Assembly: GCF_901538265.1 (NCBI RefSeq)
Contig: NZ_LR593886.1
Location: 620,001 to 684,000 of the forward strand
DNA from: Gemmata massiliana
GTDB lineage: Bacteria > Planctomycetota > Planctomycetia > Gemmatales > Gemmataceae
Reading direction: 5' to 3'
Length of the DNA: 64,000 nt
Shown in pieces: positions 50,857-59,823 of this stretch. Each line of letters opens with the position of its first letter. Position 1 is the first letter of the stretch. The translations under genes and the position numbers were made by a program. Under the pieces are notes generated by a model, which saw only the letters and a program-made list of their open reading frames with translations, did no database searches and had not been told where the DNA came from.

Positions 50857-52116
50857 TTACACCGTCGGCAGCTCAAAGCCCTTGCGGTACTCGCGGCCCA
50901 GGAGTTTGTTCGCTTCGGGCGAGTCGGTTGTTTCGGTCTGGGCGTCGAACTTCAGCACTTTACTGGTACGGAATGCAATGTTGCCCAGGTGACACAATCG
51001 CGTGCTCTTGTGCCCCTCCTCGATGTCCGCGTTCGGCTGTGCGTTCCCACGAACCGCGTCGATGAAGTTCTTCTGGTGGGCCTTCAGCATGTCAGGGCCG
51101 CTCGGCTCTTTGGTTTCGTCGCCGTCGCGAACGTGCCAACCGTTGTTGTCGAAAAGGAGCGTCCCCTTCTCGCCGTGCAGGATCACGCCATACGACATTT
51201 TCTCCGGCCCGTTCTTCTCCCACACGCGGTGCTCCCACACCACCGTGCAGCCGGGGAACTCGAACGTCGCGGTTTGCGTGTCGGGTGTTTCCTGATCGTC
51301 GTCGAAGACGTATTTGCCGCCCATTGAAGAGATCCGCGTGGGCGCGTCGAGGCCGAGGACGTTGCGGATCTGGTCCAGCCCGTGGATGCCGTTGTTACCG
51401 AGTTCACCGGTGCCGAGTTCCCAGAACCAGTGCCAGTTGTAATGGAACCGGTTCGCGTTGAACGGGCGCGCCGGCGCCGGCCCTAAAAAGAGGTCGTAGT
51501 CCACACCCTTCGGCGGTGCGGCCTCGTCCGCTTTCTTGCCGATCGGCTTACGGCTCCCCGCGATCCACGTCCGCGCGAACGGCACCTTCCCGAGTTTGCC
51601 AGTTTTGATGAACTCGCGCGCGGCGGCCACGTTGGTGGAACTCCGGCGCTGGGTACCGGCTTGGATCACCACCTTGTACTTGCGCGCGGCCTGCACCATG
51701 CGCCGGCCTTCGAGCAGGTCGTGCGAAACGGGCTTCTCGACGTACACGTGCTTCCCGCGCTCTGCGGCCCAGATTGTCGCGAGTGCGTGCCAGTGGTCCG
51801 GGGCCGACACGACCACCGCCGTCACCGACTTGTCTTCCAACACTTTGCGAATGTCGGTTTCGACCTTCGGTGGCGATTCGGGGTTCTTGAGCGCGTCGAG
51901 TACGGGCTTCACCATTGCCGGGTCGGGGTCAACGACGTGCGAAATCTCAACGCCGGGCACGGACGCGAAGCCGGGAGCGAGTTGCTTGCCGCGCGTGCGC
52001 AGGCCCATCACCGCGAGCCGGACCTTTTCGTTCGGCTTGTCCGCGGCGCGAGAGTATGAGGCCGCGGACAGCGTGAGGGCGGACGTGGCGAGGAACTGAC
52101 GACGAGTTGCGGACAC
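50857..52116 (-). CDS. Gfo/Idh/MocA family oxidoreductase with Tat signal
   Basis: 419 aa from GTG 52116 (GGAG upstream). The start SATRRQFLATSALTLSAASY is a Tat signal. The NAD-binding domain (KVRLAVMGLRTRGKQLAPGF) lacks the tight GxGxxG but keeps the MGLRTRG form; HVYVEKPVSHDLLEGRRMVQ carries the family's EKP motif; the C-terminal domain has FHYNWHWFWELGTGELGNNG and GIHGLDQIRNVLG with the catalytic His region. Members oxidise or epimerise sugars and cyclitols. An extended open frame to 52245 reads only the upstream repeat and was dropped. Confidence 0.9.
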   Translation of the reverse strand: MSATRRQFLATSALTLSAASYSRAADKPNEKVRLAVMGLRTRGKQLAPGFASVPGVEISHVVDPDPAMVKPVLDALKNPESPPKVETDIRKVLEDKSVTAVVVSAPDHWHALATIWAAERGKHVYVEKPVSHDLLEGRRMVQAARKYKVVIQAGTQRRSSTNVAAAREFIKTGKLGKVPFARTWIAGSRKPIGKKADEAAPPKGVDYDLFLGPAPARPFNANRFHYNWHWFWELGTGELGNNGIHGLDQIRNVLGLDAPTRISSMGGKYVFDDDQETPDTQTATFEFPGCTVVWEHRVWEKNGPEKMSYGVILHGEKGTLLFDNNGWHVRDGDETKEPSGPDMLKAHQKNFIDAVRGNAQPNADIEEGHKSTRLCHLGNIAFRTSKVLKFDAQTETTDSPEANKLLGREYRKGFELPTV

Positions 52117-52177
52117 GGCAGCGCTCCGGGGAGGAGATTTGTGACACGAGGCATGGTAACCTGTGCAGCAGACCAGC

Positions 52178-52327
52178 AAAAGACAGAGAACAGAGGTCAG
52201 AAGACAGAGATCAGAAGTCAGAAGACAGAGAACAGAAGAGGGCACAGAAGGCGGAAATCTGGGCGATTTCGCTATTATCCTTTGTACGAAGTGATCTCTG
52301 ATCTCTGTCTTCTGCCTTCTGACCTCT
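52178..52327. repeat. CAGA-rich imperfect inverted repeat (family E)
   Basis: The left arm is made of AGACAGAGA, TCAGAAGTCAGAAGACAGAG and similar units; the right arm (about 52288-52327, TGATCTCTGTCTTCTGCCTT...) is its reverse complement with an indel. The left arm is also internally direct-repeated, so the element is part microsatellite, part palindrome. It lies between divergent genes and is open in one frame, which falsely lengthens the oxidoreductase gene. Confidence 0.65.
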
Positions 52328-52370
52328 CCGGCTTCGACCGTGGCTTATCCCTCGACCTTTGAGGCTCTCC

Positions 52371-54509
52371 ATGACACGCCTTGCGACTCTCCTGTTACTC
52401 CTCGCAACGCCTCCTCTCGCGGCGGCCGATCGCGCCGATGTTCTCGTCGCGGACTTTGAAGGCGACACTTACGCCGACGGTTGGAAGCCTACGGGCACGG
52501 CGTTCGGTAAGGGGCCGGCGAGAGGGACACTCCCGAACCAGATGGCTGTAACCGGCTTTCTCGGTAAGGGGCTGGTGAACAGTTTCGCGGGCGGGGACGA
52601 CAGCACCGGCACGCTCACGTCACCGGAAATCACCATCGATCGCAAGTACATCAACTTCCTCATTGGAGGTGGGAAACACCCGGGGAAGACGTGCATCAAC
52701 TTGCTCGTCGATGGCAAGGCGGTCCGCACCGCGACCGGACCGAACGGCCAAGCCGGTGGGTCCGAACACCTCGACTGGCACACGTGGGACGTGAGCGACC
52801 TCGCGGGCAAGAAAGCGGTTATCGAGATTGTGGACGAGCAGAAGGGCGGGTGGGGGCACATCAACATCGACCACATCGTTCAGAGCGACGCGAAGAAACA
52901 GGCCGAACTGAAATCGCAAGTGCTCGAAATCGGGGAATCGTACCTGCACTTCCCGGTGAAGACCGGCGCCCCGATGCGCCGTGTGAAGTTCCTCGTCGGT
53001 CAGGACGTCGTGCGCGAGTTCGACATCGAGTTGGCCACGCACGGTCAGGCGAGCTTCTGGGCGGCTTCCGACGTGACCGCGTTTAAGGGGAAGAAGCTGA
53101 CCGTCGAAGTCATGCTCCCGGCCGACGCGAAACTCGCGGACCTCATCGTGGCGTCCGACAAGTGGCCAGCGGCAGACAAGGTGTACCAGGAGAAGCACCG
53201 GCCGCTGTTCCACTTCACCAGTCGCGTCGGGTGGCTGAACGACCCCAACGGGCTGGTGTTCGCGGACGGTGAGTGGCACCTCTTCTACCAGCACAACCCG
53301 TTCGGGCGCGAGTGGGGCAACATGCACTGGGGCCACGCGGTCAGCAAAGACCTCGTCCGCTGGAAGGAAGAGGGGATCGCGCTCTACCCGAAGAAGTACG
53401 ACGATTTCGCGTTCTCCGGGTCGGCCGTGCTCGACAAGAACAACACCTCCGGTTGGGGCACAAAAGAGAAACCGGTGCTCGTGCTGGCGTACACGAGCAC
53501 CGGGCGCGGCGAGTGCATCGCGTACAGCACGGACCGGGGGCGCACCTGGAAGGAGCACGACAAGAACCCCGTGGTGAAGCACGCCGGGCGCGACCCGAAG
53601 CTGATCTGGCACGAAAAGGCGAAACACTGGGTGATGGCGGTCTACGACGAAACTGACAAGAAACAGTGGATCGCGTTCTACACGTCGCCGGATCTGAAGG
53701 AGTGGACGTTCACAAGCCGCATCGAGGGATTCTTCGAGTGCCCGGACCTGTTCGAGCTGCCGGTTGGTGGGAAGGAAGTCGCTGGTGCGACGAGCCGTTG
53801 GGTGCTGTACGCGGCCGATGGCAAATACCTGCTCGGCGATTTCGACGGCAAGGAGTTCAAGCCCGACTTCAAGGAGAAGAAGCAGTTCTGGTACGGTCGG
53901 TTCTACGCGGCGCAAACGTTCGATAACGGCCCGGCAACGGGCGAGGGACCGCCGCGGCGGGTGCAAATCGGCTGGGCACAGGGTGTCACGTTCCCCGGAA
54001 CGGCGTTCAATCAGCAGATGACGGTGCCGGTCGAACTCCGGTTGGTTTCCACCCGGAACGGACCGTCCCTGCGAGCACGACCGGTGCAAGAACTGGAATC
54101 GCTGCGGGACACGGACAAGCCGATCGCGCCGATAAAAGACGTGACCAGGAAGGGGGCAACGACCCTGGCCGACGATCTGGACGCATTCGAGTTGCTCCTG
54201 ACGACCAGTTCGGTCCGTGGGTTTACCCTCGATATCCGTGGTACGAAGCTCGTTTTCGACACAGACAAGAAGACACTGACCTGCAACGGTGTAACCGCGT
54301 CCGTCAGCCCCCGGGCCGGCACCCTCTCTCTCAGAGTGTTCGTGGACCGCGGTTCGATCGAGGTGTTCACCAACGACGGGGTGACTGCGATGTCGATCGC
54401 GGCGATTCCCGATGAGAAGAACACGAAGTTGCAGTTCATCCCGGTGACGGACGACACGACCATCGATTCGGCCCAGGTGTACCGTCTGAAGTCCGCGTGG
54501 GGGAAGTAA
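52371..54509 (+). CDS. GH32 family fructan hydrolase (levanase/inulinase-like) with extra N-terminal domain
   Basis: 712 aa from ATG 52371 (GAGG 6 nt upstream). Signal peptide to about residue 19. Residues about 25-170 form a beta-sandwich module (VLVADFEGDTYADGWKPTGT, HTWDVSDLAGKKAVIEIVDE) like those placed before or after levanases. The GH32 five-bladed propeller follows, with WLNDPNG (about 287, nucleophile Asp), GRDPKLIWH (about 405, transition-state RDP) and FFECPDLFEL (about 455, acid/base Glu), then a C-terminal sandwich with RVFVDRGSIEVFTNDG. It likely releases fructose from levan or inulin in the periplasm or outside. It is followed after 3 bp by the zinc-ribbon protein gene. Confidence 0.93.
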   Translation: MTRLATLLLLLATPPLAAADRADVLVADFEGDTYADGWKPTGTAFGKGPARGTLPNQMAVTGFLGKGLVNSFAGGDDSTGTLTSPEITIDRKYINFLIGGGKHPGKTCINLLVDGKAVRTATGPNGQAGGSEHLDWHTWDVSDLAGKKAVIEIVDEQKGGWGHINIDHIVQSDAKKQAELKSQVLEIGESYLHFPVKTGAPMRRVKFLVGQDVVREFDIELATHGQASFWAASDVTAFKGKKLTVEVMLPADAKLADLIVASDKWPAADKVYQEKHRPLFHFTSRVGWLNDPNGLVFADGEWHLFYQHNPFGREWGNMHWGHAVSKDLVRWKEEGIALYPKKYDDFAFSGSAVLDKNNTSGWGTKEKPVLVLAYTSTGRGECIAYSTDRGRTWKEHDKNPVVKHAGRDPKLIWHEKAKHWVMAVYDETDKKQWIAFYTSPDLKEWTFTSRIEGFFECPDLFELPVGGKEVAGATSRWVLYAADGKYLLGDFDGKEFKPDFKEKKQFWYGRFYAAQTFDNGPATGEGPPRRVQIGWAQGVTFPGTAFNQQMTVPVELRLVSTRNGPSLRARPVQELESLRDTDKPIAPIKDVTRKGATTLADDLDAFELLLTTSSVRGFTLDIRGTKLVFDTDKKTLTCNGVTASVSPRAGTLSLRVFVDRGSIEVFTNDGVTAMSIAAIPDEKNTKLQFIPVTDDTTIDSAQVYRLKSAWGK

Positions 54510-54512
54510 CCC

Positions 54513-55457
54513 GTGTCTGTCATTGTCGTCGATTGCCCCGGCTGCCCGGCGAAACTCAGCGCGCCGGAAACGGCCGCGGGGAAACAGATCCGGTGCCCGA
54601 AGTGCGGCGCGGTCGCGACCGTGCCTGCGCTTGTTCAAGCCGAAGAAGTGTCGGTGGTGGACGGAACGCTGGCACCCCCACCACCGAAGCCCCGGCCGAA
54701 ACCGGTCCCGGTCGATGACGACGAGGATTCCGAGCGCCCTCGCACGAGGGCGCGTCGCGCGGAAGACGATGACGAGGAGGACGAACGCCCGCGCAAGAAA
54801 AAGCGCCGACGGGCCGCCGATGACGATGACGACGATCCCCCGCCGCGCAAACGGCGGCGAAAGAGTGGCGGTGTGTCCGCGGGGATCATTGTGCTCGCCG
54901 TGGTCGGTGGCTTGTTGCTTGTGTGTGGGATCGGTTTCGGTATTTATGCGCTCACCGGTAAGAACTCGCTCTTCGCAAAGAAAACGCCGGTGCCGGCCGG
55001 GTGGAAGGAGTTCAGCTACCCGCAGGACGGGTTCAAGGCGTACTTCCCGAGTGAACCGACGACGATGGGGATGAACCTGCAGTTCGGTCAGGGCATGCCT
55101 CTGGCTGGTGGGGGCGAAGTTCCCCAAATGGAATCGATGCGCACGTACATGACTGGCGGGTTTGGCAACAGAGACCGCGTGGACATCACGGTACAGGTGA
55201 TGCGGCTCCGCTCATCGCTCCCACGGGCGTCGCGCGACGCGATGGGAAATATCGGCGGCCGGTTCGCGGGTGGCTCAGCTCGGCGGGTGCGGTGGTTGGG
55301 GGGCGACGCCGCCGAGATGGAGTTGGGCGGGACGTTGACGCGAATCGTGTACCTCGAGAAGATGGTGATCATAGTCCAGATCACCGGGCCGAACGGCACG
55401 CGGGCGAAATCGGAGGAAGAGGCGGCCTTCTTCGACAACTTCGAGGTAACGAAGTGA
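54513..55457 (+). CDS. Zinc-ribbon membrane protein with charged low-complexity linker
   Basis: 314 aa from GTG 54513, 3 bp after the GH32 stop. Residues 1-35 are an MJ0042/zinc-ribbon motif (CPGCPAKLSAPETAAGKQIR followed by CPKCGAVATVP). Residues 55-118 alternate Asp/Glu and Arg/Lys blocks (DDDEDSERPRTRARRAEDDD). One TM (about 121-145, GIIVLAVVGGLLLVCGIGFG) follows, then an exported domain (about 155-314; GWKEFSYPQDGFKAYFPSEP and KMVIIVQITGPNGTRAKSEE). This zinc-ribbon, linker, TM, exported-domain design is common in Gemmata-type genomes. Function unknown. Confidence 0.75.
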   Translation: MSVIVVDCPGCPAKLSAPETAAGKQIRCPKCGAVATVPALVQAEEVSVVDGTLAPPPPKPRPKPVPVDDDEDSERPRTRARRAEDDDEEDERPRKKKRRRAADDDDDDPPPRKRRRKSGGVSAGIIVLAVVGGLLLVCGIGFGIYALTGKNSLFAKKTPVPAGWKEFSYPQDGFKAYFPSEPTTMGMNLQFGQGMPLAGGGEVPQMESMRTYMTGGFGNRDRVDITVQVMRLRSSLPRASRDAMGNIGGRFAGGSARRVRWLGGDAAEMELGGTLTRIVYLEKMVIIVQITGPNGTRAKSEEEAAFFDNFEVTK

Positions 55458-55469
55458 CCGCTGGTCCCG

Positions 55470-57032
55470 CTACGCGCTCGCGAGTTCGACCGCACGCAGA
55501 ACGCGCAGCGGGTGGTCGGTTTGAATGGTGTCGATGCCCCAACTCATGGCCGCGCGGTACTGCTTCACCGATTCGTTAAGCCCGAGCGCGTCGGAGAACA
55601 CCTTGATGCCCTTCTCGTGGCACGCGGCGATCATTTCCTTCGAGAGAATGCGCCAGTTCGCGTCCACGCCGTAGGGTTTGATCTCCGCGACCTGTTCCAA
55701 ATCCGCAACCGTCTTTAGAGGCGGGATCGCGCGCACGCGGGCGTCGAGCTTCATCAACTTCGCGCAGTACGCGACCGACTGGTACACGACGTGGCGCTCG
55801 AACAGGTCGTGTTCCTTGATCGCAGCGAGTAGCGCTTCCGGCGTGATGTCCTTGGCGTCGAGATAGACACCCGTTTTGTTGCCGAGGGCCGCGAGTCCTT
55901 CGGCCAGAGTCGGTACGCGCGTGCCCGCGAACGGTTTGCCGAACCACGAGCCGGCGTCGAGTTTCTGAACTTCTTCCAGCGTGAGATCGCTGACCTTTCC
56001 CGTTCCGTTTGTTGTGCGGTTCACGGTCGAATCGTGCATCAGCACGAACTTGCCGTCCTTCGTCGTGCGAATGTCGATCTCCACGAAATCCGCACCGAGC
56101 GCGACGGCAGTTTTGATGGCGGCGAGCGTATTTTCGGGAGCGTACCGGTTCGCGCCGCGGTGACACGCGACCATCACCGGCCACTTCGTGATTCGCTTCC
56201 GGGCTGCGGCAGTGAGCACACCGGCTGGGTTATCGGTTTGGAGCCAGTCCGCACCCGCCGCGATCATGTTGATCCACGTCTCGCGGTTGTCCCATTCCGG
56301 ACCGAGTACCTTGGCCTGAACGATAATGCCGGCCGCGTGGAACTTCTTGCATAGTTCCGCGGTCACGTCGCTGGCGTCGATCTCGACCGCGGTCGGGGCG
56401 ATGCCTTTCACGAACGTGTCGAAGTCGTCCTTCGGCCGGTACTTGGTCATCGTGGGGATGGTGCCGTTGCTCGCCTTGCGGACTGTGGCAATCGTCGCGG
56501 GGGTGTCGTAGGCGATAACCTGCTTTTCCATTTCCGCTGCCCGGATCTCCTTCACCAACAGTTCAGGATCGACCTTCTTGCAGTCCAGGTAGAGATTCAC
56601 CTTCCCCTTCGCGACGCCGAGAGCTTCTGCGAGCGAGAGTACGCGCGCGTCTTTGAAGCGCGGGGCGATCCACGCCCCGGCGTCGAGCTTCTGAATTTCC
56701 TCCAGCGAAAGATCCGCGACGGGGCCGCGCCCGTTTGTCGTGCGATCCAGGCGCTCATCATGGCAAATGACGTGCTTCCCGTCTTTCGTGAGCCGAACAT
56801 CGATCTCGGCCCACTCGATGTAATCGGCCGCGCACGCTTCGAGCGCGAACCGGGTGTTTTCGGGCACGAGAGCGGCCACCCCGCGGTGCGCCATTACCTG
56901 CACCGGGCGCGGCGGGGCTACCGGCTCGAAGAACGGGAACCGCTTTGGTTGTTCCGCACGAAAGGGGAGCGCGCCGGCCGCAAGCGCGGCCGACGACGCG
57001 AGGAACGACCGGCGCGAGAGGGGAACCGTCAT
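55470..57032 (-). CDS. Tandem glycerophosphodiester phosphodiesterase with Tat signal
   Basis: 520 aa. RRSFLASSAALAAGALP at the N-terminus looks like a Tat signal. Two complete GDPD domains follow. Domain 1 (about 44-285) has AHRG...PENT, EIDVRLTKDGKHVICHD and LDRTTNG; domain 2 (about 290-520) has CHRG...PENTLAAIKTAVAL, FVEIDIRTTKDGKFVLMHD and NRTTNG. Both sets of catalytic His/Glu/Asp residues are kept. Such enzymes split glycerophosphodiesters into an alcohol and glycerol 3-phosphate. Its ATG overlaps the stop of the sulfatase-sialidase gene (ATGA), so the two are cotranscribed. The tandem arrangement is uncommon. Confidence 0.9.
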   Translation of the reverse strand: MTVPLSRRSFLASSAALAAGALPFRAEQPKRFPFFEPVAPPRPVQVMAHRGVAALVPENTRFALEACAADYIEWAEIDVRLTKDGKHVICHDERLDRTTNGRGPVADLSLEEIQKLDAGAWIAPRFKDARVLSLAEALGVAKGKVNLYLDCKKVDPELLVKEIRAAEMEKQVIAYDTPATIATVRKASNGTIPTMTKYRPKDDFDTFVKGIAPTAVEIDASDVTAELCKKFHAAGIIVQAKVLGPEWDNRETWINMIAAGADWLQTDNPAGVLTAAARKRITKWPVMVACHRGANRYAPENTLAAIKTAVALGADFVEIDIRTTKDGKFVLMHDSTVNRTTNGTGKVSDLTLEEVQKLDAGSWFGKPFAGTRVPTLAEGLAALGNKTGVYLDAKDITPEALLAAIKEHDLFERHVVYQSVAYCAKLMKLDARVRAIPPLKTVADLEQVAEIKPYGVDANWRILSKEMIAACHEKGIKVFSDALGLNESVKQYRAAMSWGIDTIQTDHPLRVLRAVELASA

Positions 57033-59710
57033 TTGGCGTCGCCTTCCTTCACCCAGGCTTCAGTAAAGCGAGCGTGTTTCATGCTCTTGCCGTCGGCCAC
57101 GAAGTAGCTGTATACAGCGTGGATACCGCCGTCCTTGGACTGGATGATGGCCGGGTAGTGGTACGATCCGGTGTCGTGCTTTTCCAGGTGCCGCGTCCAC
57201 TTCCAGGTTTTGCCCTCGTCGTCCGAGAGCGACACCGCCAGGCTGCTGCGACCTCGCGTGGTGTCGTTGTAAATGAGAGCCCAGTTGCCGCTCGCGAGGC
57301 GCACGGCGTCCAGTCCGCTGCCGGGGTTCGGCAACTCGCTCGATGTGACCGTGCCCCACGATTCGCCCTTATCCTTCGACTCCGCAACGCGGATCTTCTT
57401 GAACACGCCGTTCTCGCGCATGTATGCGATCAGCGTGCCGTCCTTGCGCTCTAAGACCGCGGGCTGAATGTTGCCGAACCCTGCGATCGGTTGCGACGCG
57501 GTCCACGTCTTTCCGCCGTCGTCGCTGATCGCCATGAGGCCCGCGGAGTACGTGTCCGAGTACAGCGGGAGCAGGATGCGCCCGGAGGCGAGTTGGATCG
57601 GCTTGCAGCGCGGTTGCCAGCCCAGGCGCGAGAGCAGTTTGTCGCCGACGCGCTTCTTCACGACGTCGTCGCCGAGCGAAACCGGGAGCTTGGTCGCGTC
57701 GCTGATCTGCTTCTTCCAGGTGCCGAACTCGCGGAGCATCACTTCCTCGAAGTTCTTCGGCTTGAGCAGGATCGTGTCCTGCCACGTCCACTTCGGTGTA
57801 CCGTCCTTTTGGAAGTCCGACGACACGCGGTATTGCGTGATGCACGACTCCCACGAATTCGCAATAATCACCGGCCAGAACAGCCAGAGTTTGTCGTCCT
57901 TGTCGACCCACATGGTCGTGTTGCAGTCCGGGAACCCGGGCGTGTCGACCATCAGGAACGCGGCGCCCCACTCGGGCGCCTTCACCTTCTTTCGGGCGCC
58001 GTACACGGCGACGTCGTCGGCGGAGCGCTCGCCGCTCCCGCGGTACCACGACACGAGCAGATCCCCGTTGGGGCACTCAATGATCCCCGGTGCGTGGTTG
58101 TGCTGCTTGTGCAACGGGAACACAAGTTCAGATGTGAATTCGGGTTTGTCGCGAAGACCTACCCCCCCGTCTCCCCTCCCTAAAGGGAAGGGGGAGCTGG
58201 CGCGTGAAACCTCTGTGCTGAGAGCTACATCCAAAAGGTCTTTCTCCCCCTTCCCTTTAGGGAGGGGGGATGGGGGGGTAGGTTTCTTCTCCTCCGGCAC
58301 CCGTCCGGGTTCGCGAGTGTTCTTCCCGACGCGCTTGGTGAGCGAGTCGCCCAAGTCCTCGCGTGCGGATTCGGCGAACACGAGTAGGCGCTTCACGACG
58401 TTCGGGTTCGCCTCCGTGACGTTCTTCGATTCGCCCACGTCCGCGTCGAGGTCGTATAGCTCGGGCACCTCGATCTTCACTTGCTTGTACTTGCCCGGTG
58501 TCCCGTCCTTGCCCTGCGGTTGGCCGGCCATCGTGCGGTACGTGTGCGGCAGGATCAGTTTCCATTTGCCGCTGCGGACGGCCTGGAGTTCGTTCGTGTT
58601 GTAGTAGTGGAAGTAAACTTCCTGCGGAGACTTCGCGTTCGGCTCGCCACGAAGGAGTGGGCCGATGTCCTTGCCGTCGATCTTAGTTTTGGGAAGGTCG
58701 GCGCCGATGATCTTGGCAACGGTGGGGAGCACATCGATCGTCATGGCCGGTTCGCGGCACACAGAGCCGGCGGGGATCTTCCCTGGCCAGCGCGCGACGA
58801 ACGGCACCCGGATCCCGCCCTCCCACACAGTACCCTTGCCCTCGCGGAGTTGACCCGTGGTACCGGCGTGGTTGCCGTAACTGAGCCAGGGGCCGTTGTC
58901 GCAGGTGAAGATCACGAGCGTGTTGTCCGCGAGCTTGTGCTCGTCGAGCGCGCTGAGGATCTGGCCCACCGACCAGTCGATCTCCTGGATCACGTCGCCG
59001 TATAGCCCCTGCTTCGACTTACCTTGAAACGCTTCGCTCGCGAACAGCGGGACGTGCGGCATCGAGTGCGCAACGTACAAGAAGAACGGCTCCGACTTGT
59101 GTGCTGCAATGAAACCCAGAGCGTGCTTGGTGTAGCGCTGGGTGAGTTGCGACTGGACCGCCGCGGTCACGTTCGGATCGACGATTTTCTCGTTCTCGAT
59201 GAGCGGGAGCGGCGGGTACGTGCCCTTCTTCGCTTCCGGGTGCTCGGGCCACATGTCGTTGGAGTACGGCAACCCGAAGTAGCTATCGAAACCGTGTTTG
59301 GTGGGGAGGAATTGCGGGTGGTGGCCGAGGTGCCACTTCCCGACCATTCCGGTCGCGTACCCCTTGCTCTTGCACATTTCCGCGAGCGTCGTTTCGTTCG
59401 CGTGAATTCCGTGGCGCGCGTTCGGCCCGAGCGCGCCGTGAATTCCGAGGCGGTTCGCATAGCACCCCGTCAGCAGCGACGCGCGGCTCGCGGAGCAGAC
59501 CGGTTGCGACACGTGGAAGTCGGTGAACTTCGTGCCCTGTTTCGCGAGCTTATCGATGTTCGGGGTCGCGAAGTCTTTCGCGCCGAAGCACCCCACGTCC
59601 CCGTACCCCTGATCGTCGGTGAAGACCACAACGATGTTGGGAGTGTCGGTCGCGCGGAGAGGCGCTGTGAGAAACAGCAGTGCAGCGAGTGCGGGGAGTA
59701 TGTGTTTCAT
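57029..59710 (-). CDS. Sulfatase-sialidase (BNR/Asp-box) fusion interrupted by a palindromic repeat
   Basis: 893 aa from ATG 59710. Signal peptide (about 1-20). The sulfatase domain (about 22-430) has NIVVVFTDDQGYGDVGCFGA, the formylglycine signature C72-S-A-S-R, GMVGKWHLG and FTCDNGPW. Residues about 474-520 are encoded by the palindromic element at 58153-58286 (KPTPPSPLPKGKGE ... RASSPFPLGRGDGGVGLRDK). Residues about 520-893 resemble the sialidase-like BNR propeller, with Asp-box S-x-D-x-G-x-T-W motifs (ISDDGGKTWTASQP, LSDDEGKTWKW, ESKDKGESWGTV) and a FRIP-like region near the start. The frame runs through the repeat without a stop, so the domains are joined in one chain. Confidence 0.85.
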   Translation of the reverse strand: MKHILPALAALLFLTAPLRATDTPNIVVVFTDDQGYGDVGCFGAKDFATPNIDKLAKQGTKFTDFHVSQPVCSASRASLLTGCYANRLGIHGALGPNARHGIHANETTLAEMCKSKGYATGMVGKWHLGHHPQFLPTKHGFDSYFGLPYSNDMWPEHPEAKKGTYPPLPLIENEKIVDPNVTAAVQSQLTQRYTKHALGFIAAHKSEPFFLYVAHSMPHVPLFASEAFQGKSKQGLYGDVIQEIDWSVGQILSALDEHKLADNTLVIFTCDNGPWLSYGNHAGTTGQLREGKGTVWEGGIRVPFVARWPGKIPAGSVCREPAMTIDVLPTVAKIIGADLPKTKIDGKDIGPLLRGEPNAKSPQEVYFHYYNTNELQAVRSGKWKLILPHTYRTMAGQPQGKDGTPGKYKQVKIEVPELYDLDADVGESKNVTEANPNVVKRLLVFAESAREDLGDSLTKRVGKNTREPGRVPEEKKPTPPSPLPKGKGEKDLLDVALSTEVSRASSPFPLGRGDGGVGLRDKPEFTSELVFPLHKQHNHAPGIIECPNGDLLVSWYRGSGERSADDVAVYGARKKVKAPEWGAAFLMVDTPGFPDCNTTMWVDKDDKLWLFWPVIIANSWESCITQYRVSSDFQKDGTPKWTWQDTILLKPKNFEEVMLREFGTWKKQISDATKLPVSLGDDVVKKRVGDKLLSRLGWQPRCKPIQLASGRILLPLYSDTYSAGLMAISDDGGKTWTASQPIAGFGNIQPAVLERKDGTLIAYMRENGVFKKIRVAESKDKGESWGTVTSSELPNPGSGLDAVRLASGNWALIYNDTTRGRSSLAVSLSDDEGKTWKWTRHLEKHDTGSYHYPAIIQSKDGGIHAVYSYFVADGKSMKHARFTEAWVKEGDAK
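58153..58286. repeat. Palindromic element of family A inserted in frame in a coding sequence
   Basis: The left arm 58153-58196 (GAAGACCTACCCCCCCGTCT...) and right arm 58244-58286 are reverse complements over 43-44 nt with three or four differences and share the centre CCCTCCCTAAAGGGAAGGGGGAG. A 47-nt spacer separates them. The same family, more worn, is at 47-173. In the minus-strand reading frame it encodes a Pro/Gly-rich linker (PPSPLPKGKGE, SPFPLGRGDGGVG). Confidence 0.8.
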
Positions 59711-59823
59711 GGGGCACACGATACCCCGCCCGTGTCGGTTCTGCCAGTGGGCGGGTTGTAAGCCGGGCACGGGTTTCTGGTATGATCCCCGAAGACGCTC
59801 GCACGTCTCATCCCGGAGGGCTC

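Noticed and set aside
52117-52245. N-terminal extension of the Gfo/Idh/MocA gene (MPSSVLCLLTSDLCLL...)
   Set aside because: It is translated from the CAGA-rich repeat; the GTG at 52116 gives a Tat signal and has a ribosome site.
52620-55127. 835-codon open frame on the minus strand opposite the GH32 and zinc-ribbon genes
   Set aside because: It spans two well-supported plus-strand genes and their junction, and its product is Arg/His-rich low-complexity sequence with no motif.
57029-59710. Frameshifted or split sulfatase/sialidase genes
   Set aside because: The frame is open through the palindromic element on the minus strand and both domains are complete, so the fusion is accepted as real, subject to comparison with orthologues.
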